64,000 nucleotides of DNA from positions 63,741 through 127,740 of the forward strand of contig NZ_KE384505.1 in the NCBI RefSeq assembly GCF_000426185.1. Reading direction: 5' to 3'. Shown one piece after another: positions 41,156-48,359 of this stretch. The notes under the pieces are model-generated. The model ran no database searches and was not told where the DNA came from. It saw nothing but the letters and a program-made list of their open reading frames with translations. A program made the translations under genes and the position numbers. Source of the stretch: Cellulomonas sp. URHD0024 (lineage in GTDB: Bacteria; Actinomycetota; Actinomycetes; Actinomycetales; Cellulomonadaceae). The stretch's first letter is position 1; every line of letters starts with the position of its first letter.

Positions 41156-41194
41156 TCTGAGGTGCCTCTGAGGCCCTCTGAGGTACCTCAGAGG
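41156..41194. promoter_or_regulatory. ordered repeat array and palindrome in divergent promoter region
   Basis: TCTGAGG occurs at 41156-41162, 41167-41173 and 41177-41183, about one helical turn apart. The last copy is part of a perfect 20-bp palindrome CCTCTGAGGTACCTCAGAGG (41175-41194). It lies 17 nt before the VOC gene start and 130 nt upstream of the divergent 65-residue ORF and LAL regulator. It looks like a multi-site binding region for a dimeric regulator. Confidence 0.65.
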
Positions 41195-41210
41195 AGGGCA
41201 CGATGGAGCC

Positions 41211-41576
41211 ATGGAACTCGTGCAGGTCGCCCAGCGCGCGACCGACCTCGACCGGGCTGCGGCGTTCTACACGGAGCTGCTCGGCACCCCGCCGGCGGCG
41301 CGGTTCGACCCGCCCGGGCTGCTCTTCTTCCCGCTCGCCGGGGTCCGGCTGCTGCTCGACGTGAACGCGCCGAGCGCTCTGCTCTACCTCCGGGTCGACG
41401 ACCTCGATCAGACGGTCGAACGGCTGCGGGCGGCGGGCGTGACGATCGAGTCGGAGCCGCACGTCATCTTCAGGCACGCCGACGACACGCTCGGGCCGGC
41501 CGGGACCGACGAGTGGCACGCGTTCGTGCGCGACTCCGAGGACAACCTCGTAGGGCTCGTCAGCCAACGGCGCTGA
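41211..41576 (+). CDS. single-domain VOC (glyoxalase-fold) protein
   Basis: A 121-residue protein with the babab layout of one VOC module: MELVQVAQRATDLDRAAAFYTELLGTPPAARF, then FFPLAGVRLLLDVNAPSALLYLRVDDLDQTVERL and HAFVRDSEDNLVGLV. The metal-ligand positions (H/Q/E) are only partly visible, with glutamate in DSEDN. Its substrate is unknown. It is transcribed away from the LAL regulator, with the ordered TCTGAGG array between, so control by that regulator or another dimeric factor is plausible. Confidence 0.85.
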   Translation: MELVQVAQRATDLDRAAAFYTELLGTPPAARFDPPGLLFFPLAGVRLLLDVNAPSALLYLRVDDLDQTVERLRAAGVTIESEPHVIFRHADDTLGPAGTDEWHAFVRDSEDNLVGLVSQRR

Positions 41577-41621
41577 AGCCGGGTCGGCCGACCCCGCCAC
41601 GGGGTTACCGGTGGGTCTTCA

Positions 41622-41637
41622 CCCGTACGCGTACGGG
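41622..41637. promoter_or_regulatory. perfect 16-bp palindrome upstream of RsbW-like gene
   Basis: CCCGTACGCGTACGGG is a perfect palindrome 41 nt before the GTG of the RsbW-like gene, in the position of an operator or upstream activator site. Confidence 0.6.
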
Positions 41638-41678
41638 CACCCCGGGCGCGAGCCCTCCGACTCGGGCACCCTAGACAG

Positions 41679-42119
41679 GTGGGCGACGTACGGGACCTTC
41701 GGAGCGCAGCGAGCGCACGGCACCGTGACGCGCACGTGGTGGACGCCCAGCTCGTCGTCGAGGCGGAGCGGTCGGCCCCCCGTGCCGCGCGGCACTGGGT
41801 CATGCGCGCCGTCGCCGAGGCGGGCATCGGTGGCTCCACCAATCAGGTGGTCGAGCTGCTGACCGGCGAGCTCGTCGCCAACGCCGTGGTGCACGGCCCC
41901 TCCGACCAGTCCGTGACCGTCCGTGTGCGCATCGACGGTCACGTGGTCCAGGTGTTCGTCAGCGACGCCGGGGGTGGCGTCCCGACGGTCCGGCACCCGG
42001 AGCCGACGGCTCCGAGCGGGCGCGGGCTGGCGCTCGTCGAGGCCCTCTCGTCGGACTGGGGAACGACGAACCGGCCCGACGGGAAGACCGTCTGGTTCGA
42101 GGTCCACGCGGACGAGTGA
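41679..42119 (+). CDS. RsbW-like ATP-binding protein (anti-sigma-factor-type HATPase)
   Basis: A 146-residue protein with the HATPase_c_2 fold: ELLTGELVANAVVHG is the N-box with Asn, DAGGGVP the G1 box and GRGLALVEALSSDWGT the G2 box. Such small kinases act as anti-sigma factors or switch proteins in partner-switching systems, common in actinobacteria. No anti-anti-sigma (STAS) or sigma-B-like gene is adjacent. The GTG at 41679 is the first plausible start; internal starts are possible. A perfect palindrome lies upstream. Confidence 0.88.
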   Translation: MGDVRDLRSAASARHRDAHVVDAQLVVEAERSAPRAARHWVMRAVAEAGIGGSTNQVVELLTGELVANAVVHGPSDQSVTVRVRIDGHVVQVFVSDAGGGVPTVRHPEPTAPSGRGLALVEALSSDWGTTNRPDGKTVWFEVHADE

Positions 42120-42318
42120 GGGTCCGTCGGGCGACACATTCGCGACCGGGAGACGTTCCGGAGGCCGTACCGGGGCGATCGGGACGAAGAGGATGGGCCC
42201 TGGCCTGCGGTTCGACGGTGCACGTGGCGCCCGTCCGGCGTAGTTTCGGGGCGTAGTCGCTGGGAGAACAGCACGAAGACGAGCGGCAACAGTCACCGCC
42301 GACGAGGGGTATCACCAC

Positions 42319-43764
42319 ATGAGCGACGACGGTCAGAAGGGGTCGACGGCGACCCGTCTGCCAGAGATCAGTGCCGAGGTCCGCGAGGACGGCACGGGGG
42401 AGATCTCGATCGACGGCGTGATCGAGCGCGTCACCAAGGCCAACCTGGCCGAGGCCGGTGCCGCGATCACGTCGCGGATCGCCGAGCTCGCCGTGTCCGT
42501 CGGCCAGCCCGTCCCCGTGCAGGTGCGTGACCCTGAGGGGCTCTGGTCCCTGATGATCCACCCGGACGGCGTCGTCGACGAGGCCCAGACGGACCCTGTG
42601 GTGGCTGAGCAGCCGAACGGCGCCGTCGCGGCGCCGACCGTGAGCGAGCGCGACTCGGTGGCCGCAGTAGCGGGCCTGCCCGACGACGCGGTCGCCACGC
42701 CGGCGGCACCGGCGACGTCGTCCCGTGGTCCGGCCGCGAAGCGAGCCGACGTGCCCGAACCGGCGCCGGTCGTGACCCCCGCCGCAGCCCCGGCCCCTGC
42801 GTCGCCGCCCGCGACGCCGACCGGACCGCTCCCCACGCTCGACGACCTGCTCGCGGCGCGGCACCCGGTCGAGCACGGCGGCCCGGCGGAGCACGGCTGG
42901 CAGGCCGGCCTGCGTCGGATGACGTTCGGTGCGATCAAGCCCGGGCCCGGCAAGGTCGAGCGTCGTCGACGCGCCGCGTCGGCGTCGGTGCGGCGGACCC
43001 TCGACGGGCCCAAGACCATCGTCGTCATCAACCCCAAGGGCGGCGCCCACAAGACCACCGCGACGATGCTGATGGCAGCGACGTTCGGCCTGCAGCGCGG
43101 CGGCTACACGCTTGCGTGGGACAACAACGAGACCCGCGGGACGCTCGGCTGGCGCTCGTCGCACGCCGACCACACGCGTACCGCCGTCGACCTGCTCGAC
43201 GCCCTGCCGCGGCTGACGGAGCAGGGGACCGTGCGGATCGGGGACCTTGACGGGTTCGTCCGGACCCAGCCCACCGAGCAGTTCGACGTGCTGGCCTCCG
43301 ACGAGAACTCGGCGTCGGCGTCGTCGGTGGACGCCAAGTCGTTCTCCGACCTGCACCAGGTGCTCTCGCGGTTCTACCGGGTGATCCTCATCGACACGGG
43401 CAACAACATGCGCGCCTCGAACTGGCGGGCCGCGATCGGCGCCGCCGACCAGATCGTCGTCGTCTCGACGATCCGCGAGGACACTGCCCAGTCCGCCGCC
43501 TGGGCGCTGGACGCGTTGCGATCGACGGGTCAGGAGGAGGCGGTCCGGCGGGCGGTCACCGTGCTCTCCGCCCCTGAGCCCAAGGTGGACAAGGACCTGC
43601 ACAAACGGCTCCGCAGCCACTTCGGTGCCTTGACCCGCACGGTCGTCGACGTCCCGCACGACAAGGCCCTCGTCGCCGGTGGACCCATCGACTACGAGGC
43701 CCTGGCGCAGCGGACCCGCGACGCCTGGTTGCATGTGACCGCGACCGTCGCCGACGGTCTCTGA
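42319..43764 (+). CDS. MinD/ParA-like ATPase with disordered N-terminal region
   Basis: A 481-residue protein. Residues 1-90 form a small folded domain (EISAEVREDGTGEISIDGVIERV), 95-170 are a Pro/Ala-rich linker, and the ATPase starts near 230. The deviant Walker A reads NPKGGAHKTT (residues 238-247), keeping the signature lysine K240 and K245 but with His in place of the usual Gly. Walker B is RVILIDTGNN. The layout resembles the MinD-like proteins associated with ESX/type VII loci (EspI-type), but no T7SS gene is nearby. AGGGG 8-10 nt before ATG is a good ribosome binding site. Confidence 0.82.
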   Translation: MSDDGQKGSTATRLPEISAEVREDGTGEISIDGVIERVTKANLAEAGAAITSRIAELAVSVGQPVPVQVRDPEGLWSLMIHPDGVVDEAQTDPVVAEQPNGAVAAPTVSERDSVAAVAGLPDDAVATPAAPATSSRGPAAKRADVPEPAPVVTPAAAPAPASPPATPTGPLPTLDDLLAARHPVEHGGPAEHGWQAGLRRMTFGAIKPGPGKVERRRRAASASVRRTLDGPKTIVVINPKGGAHKTTATMLMAATFGLQRGGYTLAWDNNETRGTLGWRSSHADHTRTAVDLLDALPRLTEQGTVRIGDLDGFVRTQPTEQFDVLASDENSASASSVDAKSFSDLHQVLSRFYRVILIDTGNNMRASNWRAAIGAADQIVVVSTIREDTAQSAAWALDALRSTGQEEAVRRAVTVLSAPEPKVDKDLHKRLRSHFGALTRTVVDVPHDKALVAGGPIDYEALAQRTRDAWLHVTATVADGL

Positions 43765-43767
43765 CGC

Positions 43768-43813
43768 GTCGTCTGCTCCACACCTGATCGGTCGTCTGCT
43801 CCGAAACTGATCG
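43768..43813. repeat. tandem pair of 23-bp direct repeats
   Basis: Two adjacent 23-bp units, 43768-43790 and 43791-43813, share the first 12 bases (GTCGTCTGCTCC) and the last 7 (CTGATCG), differing only in the 4 bases between. They start just after the MinD-like gene stop. They may be remnants of a mobile-element end or paired protein sites. Confidence 0.7.
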
Positions 43814-43885
43814 TCAGGCCGGTGCAAGATCGCACAGGCTGACGACAGAGGGGGGATGTAGGCCATCGCCGACCCTGGGAGCACC

Positions 43886-44572
43886 GTGCCACCGCGCAAC
43901 ACGTCCACGTCCGAGAACGCGACCGACGCCGCGACGATCGGCGCGCAGGACGGTGGCGCGACGGGCGAGCGCACCGTGGACCGGGCGACGGCTGACGTCG
44001 CGGTCGACGTGGTGGCGACGCGCCCCCCGACGCTCGTCCCGGTCGGTAGCAGTGGGGAAGACACGGCTCCCCCGGGCGACCCCCTCCACGACGCCCGCTG
44101 GTTCGAGGCGCTCGTGCGGGCGCACTCGACCGCTGTGCACCGGTTCCTGGTCCGCCGCACGGGTCGCGACGACGCCGACGACCTCACCGCCGACGTGCTG
44201 ACCATCGCGTGGCGGCGGCGCGACGACATCCCGGACGGCGCGGAGCTGCCCTGGCTGTACCGGACGGCCGGTTTCCTCGTCGCGAACCACCGCCGCAAGG
44301 CGCGCCCACTGCCGGTGGCGGACGTCCCGGACGAGGCAGACCCGTTCGGATCCAGCGACCCGGCGCACCTGTTCGTCGAGGACGAGCAGGTGCGCACGGT
44401 GCTCGGTGCGCTCGGGGCGCGCGACCGGCAGATCCTCTTGCTGAACGCCTGGGAGGGTCTGGTCGGCGAGGGCCTGGCGGCGGTGCTGGGCATCTCGCGG
44501 GGCGGTGCCGACGCCGCTCTGAGCCGCGCTCGCGCCCGGTTGCGGGAGGCCTGGGCCGCAGCCGACGCCTGA
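43886..44572 (+). CDS. ECF-type RNA polymerase sigma factor
   Basis: A 228-residue sigma factor. After a disordered ~65-residue N-terminus, region 2 is clear (FEALVRAHSTAVHRFLVRRTGRDDADDLTADVLTIAWRRRDDIP). Region 4 follows (VLGALGARDRQILLLNAWEGLVGEGLAAVLGISRGGADAALSRARARLREAW). The GTG at 43886 is the upstream-most plausible start; a start nearer region 2 cannot be excluded. The next gene, 69 nt downstream, encodes a membrane-anchored protein that may act as its anti-sigma partner. Confidence 0.9.
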   Translation: MPPRNTSTSENATDAATIGAQDGGATGERTVDRATADVAVDVVATRPPTLVPVGSSGEDTAPPGDPLHDARWFEALVRAHSTAVHRFLVRRTGRDDADDLTADVLTIAWRRRDDIPDGAELPWLYRTAGFLVANHRRKARPLPVADVPDEADPFGSSDPAHLFVEDEQVRTVLGALGARDRQILLLNAWEGLVGEGLAAVLGISRGGADAALSRARARLREAWAAADA

Positions 44573-44641
44573 CTGCGTGCAAGGCCAGGTCTCGTCGGAA
44601 CACAAGCGGGGTAGAGGACAACCCCGTACAGGAGGCACCCG

Positions 44642-46183
44642 ATGGACGACGACCAGACTCGCGCGCACGACGACCCGTCGAAGGACGACCTCGCGCACGA
44701 CGACCTCGCGCACGACGACCTCGCGCACGACGACTCCGCGCACGACGACCCTGCGTTCGCCCGGCTGCGGGCCGCCGACCCGGCCGGCGGACCCGCACCG
44801 GATCTCGCGCCGGTCTACGCGGCCGTGACCGCTGCGACGGGCGTCGATGTCGGCGGGGAGGTGATCCTCGTCGACCAGCTCTCGAGCCGCCGTGCTCGAC
44901 GCGCACCGCGGTGGCTGCAGGCCGCGGCCATCGTCGCCGGGATGGCGGTGATCGGCGGCGGGAGCTACGCGGTCGGCGGTGCCCGCGCGGACACGAAGGC
45001 CGTGGCCGAGCCCGCGATGAGCCTCGAGAACGGTGGATCCGGCACGCGGGACGACGCTGCGAGCTCGGCAGTCTCCGGCGCGCCGGAGGCCGCTGTGGGC
45101 TCCGCGGTGCCTCCACTCGCGGGGCGTGTCGATGCGGGCACTGGCGTCGCGACCGACGGCAAGCTGGCCGGCGGGGGCTTCGGGTTCGGACGGACGGTGT
45201 TCGCGTCCCACGGGCTCTCGACGCAGGCCGGCAGCGCGCCGGCGTACGGCTTCGACGCCGTGTCGACCTACACGCAGGCGACGGTGGAGCACGCGGCGGC
45301 GGCGCTCGGGGTCACGGGGACGGCGCACCAGGAGTACGGGCAGTGGCTGGTCGGACCCAACGACGGAACGGGCCCCAGCGTGACAGTCTCGTCGGACGGG
45401 AGCGTCTCCTACTACGACCCGACCCGCGACCCGTGGTCGTGCCTCAAGGCCGAGAAGATGGACGCGCTGCCGCCCGAAGCCGGTGGCGGATCCACCGGTT
45501 CCGGCGGGTCGGCAACCGGGACCGACGACGTCGCCCCCGCACCCTCGTCGGCGCCCGACATCTGCCAGTCGAACACCGACCGCGCGCCGAGCGGCAAGGC
45601 GGCGGTCCGGCAGGCCAAGGACACGATGTCGGCGCTCGGCGTCGACCCCGCAGGCTTCGAGTTCGAGTCGGCGACCGACGAGTCGGGCGGCCAGTCCGTG
45701 AGCGTCGCGGCCTTCCAGGTGGTCGACGGTCAGCGCTCGGGGCTGTCCTGGAACTTCACGGTCGTGGCGTCCGGCGTCCAGTCGCTGTACGGCACGCTCG
45801 CGCCGACGGTCTCGCTCGGGGACTACGACGTCGTCAGCCCGACCGAGGCTGTCACCCGGCTCGGTGACCCGCGCTTCGGAGCCGGCTACGGCGGCGTCAT
45901 GCCGATGGCTGCCGATGCCCGGTTCTCCACCGGTGGGGCGACGCCGGACGTCGCGCCCGGACCGTCCGACGAACCCACCGTGCCCGCGACCCCGGAGGCC
46001 GGGAGCCCCCTCGCCTGGCCGGTCGAGCACGTGACGATCGTGTCGGCGCGCCTCGGGCTCGCGCTCACCACCCTGGCTGACGGCGCCTCCGTCCTCGTCC
46101 CGACCTACGAGCTCGCCGACGCCGACGGCACCACGTGGACGGTCGTCGCCGTCGCGGACACGGACCTCGACTTCTCGTCCTGA
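44642..46183 (+). CDS. membrane-anchored extracytoplasmic protein, sigma-factor partner candidate
   Basis: A 513-residue protein. An acidic N-terminus contains tandem DDLAH repeats, then a ~60-residue cytoplasmic segment leads to a single membrane helix at about residues 99-120 (AAAIVAGMAVIGGGSYAVGG). The rest is a large external domain rich in Gly, Ser and Asp with YGFDAVSTYTQATVEHAAAALGV, WSCLKAEKM and DICQSNTD motifs and a paired Cys. The topology fits an anti-sigma factor, but the cytoplasmic part shows no ZAS motif. A strong hairpin follows the gene. Confidence 0.72.
   Translation: MDDDQTRAHDDPSKDDLAHDDLAHDDLAHDDSAHDDPAFARLRAADPAGGPAPDLAPVYAAVTAATGVDVGGEVILVDQLSSRRARRAPRWLQAAAIVAGMAVIGGGSYAVGGARADTKAVAEPAMSLENGGSGTRDDAASSAVSGAPEAAVGSAVPPLAGRVDAGTGVATDGKLAGGGFGFGRTVFASHGLSTQAGSAPAYGFDAVSTYTQATVEHAAAALGVTGTAHQEYGQWLVGPNDGTGPSVTVSSDGSVSYYDPTRDPWSCLKAEKMDALPPEAGGGSTGSGGSATGTDDVAPAPSSAPDICQSNTDRAPSGKAAVRQAKDTMSALGVDPAGFEFESATDESGGQSVSVAAFQVVDGQRSGLSWNFTVVASGVQSLYGTLAPTVSLGDYDVVSPTEAVTRLGDPRFGAGYGGVMPMAADARFSTGGATPDVAPGPSDEPTVPATPEAGSPLAWPVEHVTIVSARLGLALTTLADGASVLVPTYELADADGTTWTVVAVADTDLDFSS
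44669..44758 (+). repeat. in-frame 15-bp tandem repeats (DDLAH)
   Basis: The unit GACGACCTCGCGCAC is present three times exactly (44684-44728), flanked by one near copy before and two after, encoding repeats of Asp-Asp-Leu-Ala-His. The array can change length without a frameshift. Confidence 0.85.
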
Positions 46184-46195
46184 CGATCCACCGCT

Positions 46196-46232
46196 CGGCC
46201 GGCCCGCACCTGGAGGGGATGCGGGCCGGCCG
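46196..46232 (+). terminator. hairpin after the membrane-anchored protein gene
   Basis: CGGCCGGCCCGCA (46196-46208) pairs perfectly with TGCGGGCCGGCCG (46220-46232) around an 11-nt loop, 12 nt after the stop codon. Confidence 0.75.
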
Positions 46233-46239
46233 CCGGTCC

Positions 46240-46516
46240 ATGTGCACCGCCCCGGGCCCACCAGCCGCCGGACCCGCCAACCACCCGCCCACCCAGCCAC
46301 CCACCCGCCCAGCCACCCACCCGCCAGCCAGCCGACCCCATCCGGCCGACCCCAGCCGGCCGGCCCAGCCGGGCCGCCCGCTCGTCGTCGAGAACAACCT
46401 GAACGACGTCATAGAACGTCAAGGCGTCGACAACGTTGTTCTCGACGGGCGTCGGGACCCAGTCGACGGCTGTCCCGGGCGCGTCCGCGGGCCGTGGGGG
46501 CTGACAGGATGGCCGC
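46240..46516. other. intergenic region with C-rich repeats and an inverted-repeat cluster
   Basis: From about 46255 to 46340 the plus strand is a C-rich low-complexity tract of CACCCGCC/AGCCACC-like units with very few G. After it comes an inverted-repeat cluster (46386-46447) and then the exonuclease gene. No ORF in the tract looks like a real gene. Confidence 0.65.
46386..46447. promoter_or_regulatory. inverted-repeat cluster upstream of exonuclease gene
   Basis: CGTCGAGAACAAC (46386-46398) and GTTGTTCTCGACG (46435-46447) are perfect 13-bp inverted repeats. A partial third copy CGTCGACAAC (46425-46434) abuts the right arm. The set could be an operator or a long hairpin in the leader. Confidence 0.6.
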
Positions 46517-47470
46517 ATGGCCGAACGTCCCCAGAAGCTGCTGCTGCTCGACACCGCGTCGTTGTACTTCCGCGCCTACTTCGGGGTGCCCGAGTCGATG
46601 ACCGCGCCCGACGGCACACCGGTGAACGCGGTGCGCGGGCTGCTCGACATGATCGCGCGGCTGGTCACCGACCTGCGTCCCACCCGGCTGGTGTGCTGCT
46701 GGGACGACGACTGGCGACCGGCGTTCCGGGTCGACGCGATCCCGTCCTACAAGGCGCACCGGGTGGCCGTCGAGGTGCCGGGGACCACCGGCCTGGAGGT
46801 CGTCCCGGACACGCTGTCACCGCAGGTGCCCGTCATCGTCGACGTGCTCGCGGCGCTGGGCATCGCGCGGGTCGGCGTGCCGGGCTACGAGGCCGACGAC
46901 GTCATCGGGACGCTCGTCGCGCGGGAGGTCGCGAAGTCGGCGGACCGCGCGGTCGTCGAGGTCGTCACCGGCGACCGGGACCTGTTCCAGCTGGTCGACG
47001 ACCAGGTCCCCGTTCGGGTGCTCTACACGGCGCGCGGCATCCGGGACCTGGAGACGGTGGACCAGGCGCGGCTCCAGGAGAAGTACGGCGTCGCGACCGG
47101 CTCCGGCTACGCCGACATGGCCGTCCTGCGGGGCGACCCGAGCGACGGGCTGCCCGGCGTGCCGGGGATCGGTGAGAAGACCGCTGCCGCGCTCGTGCAC
47201 CGGTTCGGGTCGCTGGTGGAGGTGCTGGTCGCCCGCGACGCCGGTGCGGCGGGACTGAGTCCGACGCAGCGTCGGCGGCTGACCGAGTCCGCGGCCTACC
47301 TCGCCGTGGCGCCGGCCGTCGTCCGGGTGGCGCCGGACGCGCCGGTCGGGGACGTCGACGACCGGCTGCCGAACGTCGTCGCCGATGCCGAGGCGCTCGT
47401 CGCGCTGGCGGAGCGGTGGGGCCTGTCGTCGAGCGTCAAGCGCGTGGTCGACGCGCTCGCGCTCGGCTGA
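46517..47470 (+). CDS. PolA-like 5'-3' exonuclease (FEN-type)
   Basis: A 317-residue nuclease equivalent to the N-terminal domain of DNA polymerase I, encoded as a separate protein as in mycobacteria. Metal-binding acidic motifs are visible: LLLLDTASLYFRAYFG, VCCWDDDWRPAFR, PGYEADDVIGTLV and VTGDRDLFQLV. The helix-hairpin-helix region reads GVPGIGEKTAAALVHRFG. It probably removes RNA primers or flaps. The ATG is 6 nt after CAGGAT and follows the inverted-repeat cluster. Confidence 0.92.
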   Translation: MAERPQKLLLLDTASLYFRAYFGVPESMTAPDGTPVNAVRGLLDMIARLVTDLRPTRLVCCWDDDWRPAFRVDAIPSYKAHRVAVEVPGTTGLEVVPDTLSPQVPVIVDVLAALGIARVGVPGYEADDVIGTLVAREVAKSADRAVVEVVTGDRDLFQLVDDQVPVRVLYTARGIRDLETVDQARLQEKYGVATGSGYADMAVLRGDPSDGLPGVPGIGEKTAAALVHRFGSLVEVLVARDAGAAGLSPTQRRRLTESAAYLAVAPAVVRVAPDAPVGDVDDRLPNVVADAEALVALAERWGLSSSVKRVVDALALG

Positions 47471-47673
47471 GAATCGTTGCCTGGTGCCGTCAGGACGACG
47501 GTATTCGCACCGATGATCGTCGGGCTCGGGTGAACTACCCCGAACCGGACGTATCAGACACAAACCGGTGCCCTCCTGTCGAGACGTGTGCACCAACAGG
47601 TGGACGCGTTGCTGCCGGAGTTTCCCGGCAACCTGACCCCGTGCCGGGGTCTCGACCCGGAAAGGTACGTCCC
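47471..47673. other. 203-nt leader region before the DoxX gene
   Basis: No gene is recognised. Short GC-rich complementary stretches occur (for example CCCCGTGCCGGGG near 47637-47650), but I cannot assign a riboswitch or a promoter. A short ORF beginning at 47588 reads into this leader but looks non-coding. Confidence 0.4.
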
Positions 47674-48234
47674 ATGTCTGTCCTCACCTCGCCCACGAAG
47701 TCCGCGGGCCCGACGAACGTCCCGGACAACTCGCTTGCCCGCCCGACGACCCACGCTCGCCCGACGGGCCCCGCGCTGCTGGCGCGCCTGCTCGACGGTC
47801 TCGCCCAGCTGCTCACCCGGTACTCGATCACCGCACTGCGCATCAGCCTCGGCGTGGTCTTCCTCGGGTTCGGGGTCCTGAAGTTCTTCCCGGGCATGAG
47901 CCCGGCGGCCGAGCTGGCCGAGCGCACGATCGGTGCCCTGACGCTCGGTCACGTCGGACCCACCGCGGCCCTGCTGCTCACCGCGACCATGGAGACGTTC
48001 ATCGGCCTCGCGCTGATCACGGGCTGGTTCCTGCGGGCCGGTCTGGTCGTCCTCGCCGGGGCCCTGGTCGGCATCATGTCGCCGCTGGTGCTCTTCTTCC
48101 ACGAGCTGTTCCCGGCCGGCGGTCCGACCTTGACGGCGCAGTACGTGGTCAAGGACATCGTGCTCGCGTGCGCCGCTGCCGTCATCGGCGCCACGGCGCT
48201 CGGTGCTCGCCTGCGCCTCACCGATCGCCCGTGA
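47674..48234 (+). CDS. DoxX family membrane protein
   Basis: A 186-residue protein with a ~45-residue hydrophilic N-terminus and four membrane helices. The family pattern is clear: YSITALRISLGVVFLGFGVLKFFPGMSPAAELAERTIGAL in helix 1, LLLTATMETFIGLALITGWFLRAGLVVLAGALVGIMSPLVLF in helices 2-3 and YVVKDIVLACAAAVIGATALG in helix 4. DoxX/DUF417-like proteins are linked to redox and thiol stress responses. GGTACGTCCC precedes the ATG. The stop codon lies inside the first unit of a 19-bp repeat array. Confidence 0.85.
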   Translation: MSVLTSPTKSAGPTNVPDNSLARPTTHARPTGPALLARLLDGLAQLLTRYSITALRISLGVVFLGFGVLKFFPGMSPAAELAERTIGALTLGHVGPTAALLLTATMETFIGLALITGWFLRAGLVVLAGALVGIMSPLVLFFHELFPAGGPTLTAQYVVKDIVLACAAAVIGATALGARLRLTDRP

Positions 48235-48330
48235 CCGAACCGATCGCCCGTGACCGAACCGATCACCCGTGACCGAACCGATCACCCGGGACCGAACCGA
48301 TCGCCCGTGACCGAACGGTCGCCCGTGACC
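48222..48330. repeat. 19-bp tandem repeat array (minisatellite)
   Basis: Units CGATCRCCCGTGACCGAAC lie at 48222-48240, 48241-48259, 48260-48278, 48279-48297 and 48298-48316, with a sixth partial unit to 48330. The units alternate G or A at the sixth base and are contiguous with no spacers. The array starts within the last codons of the DoxX gene and ends 30 nt before the stop of the minus-strand gene at 48360. Confidence 0.92.
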
Positions 48331-48359
48331 AGGCCCGGTCGACTGCGTCACCGACCGCG

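Noticed and set aside
42319-43764. Part of a type VII secretion locus
   Set aside because: The ATPase resembles EspI-type proteins, but there is no EccC, EccB, EccD, MycP or WXG100 gene nearby.
41959-44493. An 844-codon minus-strand frame over the RsbW-like, MinD-like and sigma genes
   Set aside because: It covers three plus-strand genes with clear motifs, and its own translation has no motif and biased composition.
44642-46183. Classical zinc-binding anti-sigma factor (ZAS)
   Set aside because: Topology fits, but no HxxxCxxC motif is visible in the cytoplasmic part, so the name is not justified.
46240-46350. Small proline-rich ORFs in the C-rich tract
   Set aside because: Open frames exist on several frames but follow from the low-complexity repeat, with no ribosome binding site or conserved-looking sequence.
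47471-47673. Riboswitch in the DoxX leader
   Set aside because: GC-rich complementary segments are present, but no known aptamer consensus could be recognised.
48222-48330. CRISPR array
   Set aside because: The 19-bp units are contiguous with no spacers, so it is a minisatellite. No cas gene is present.
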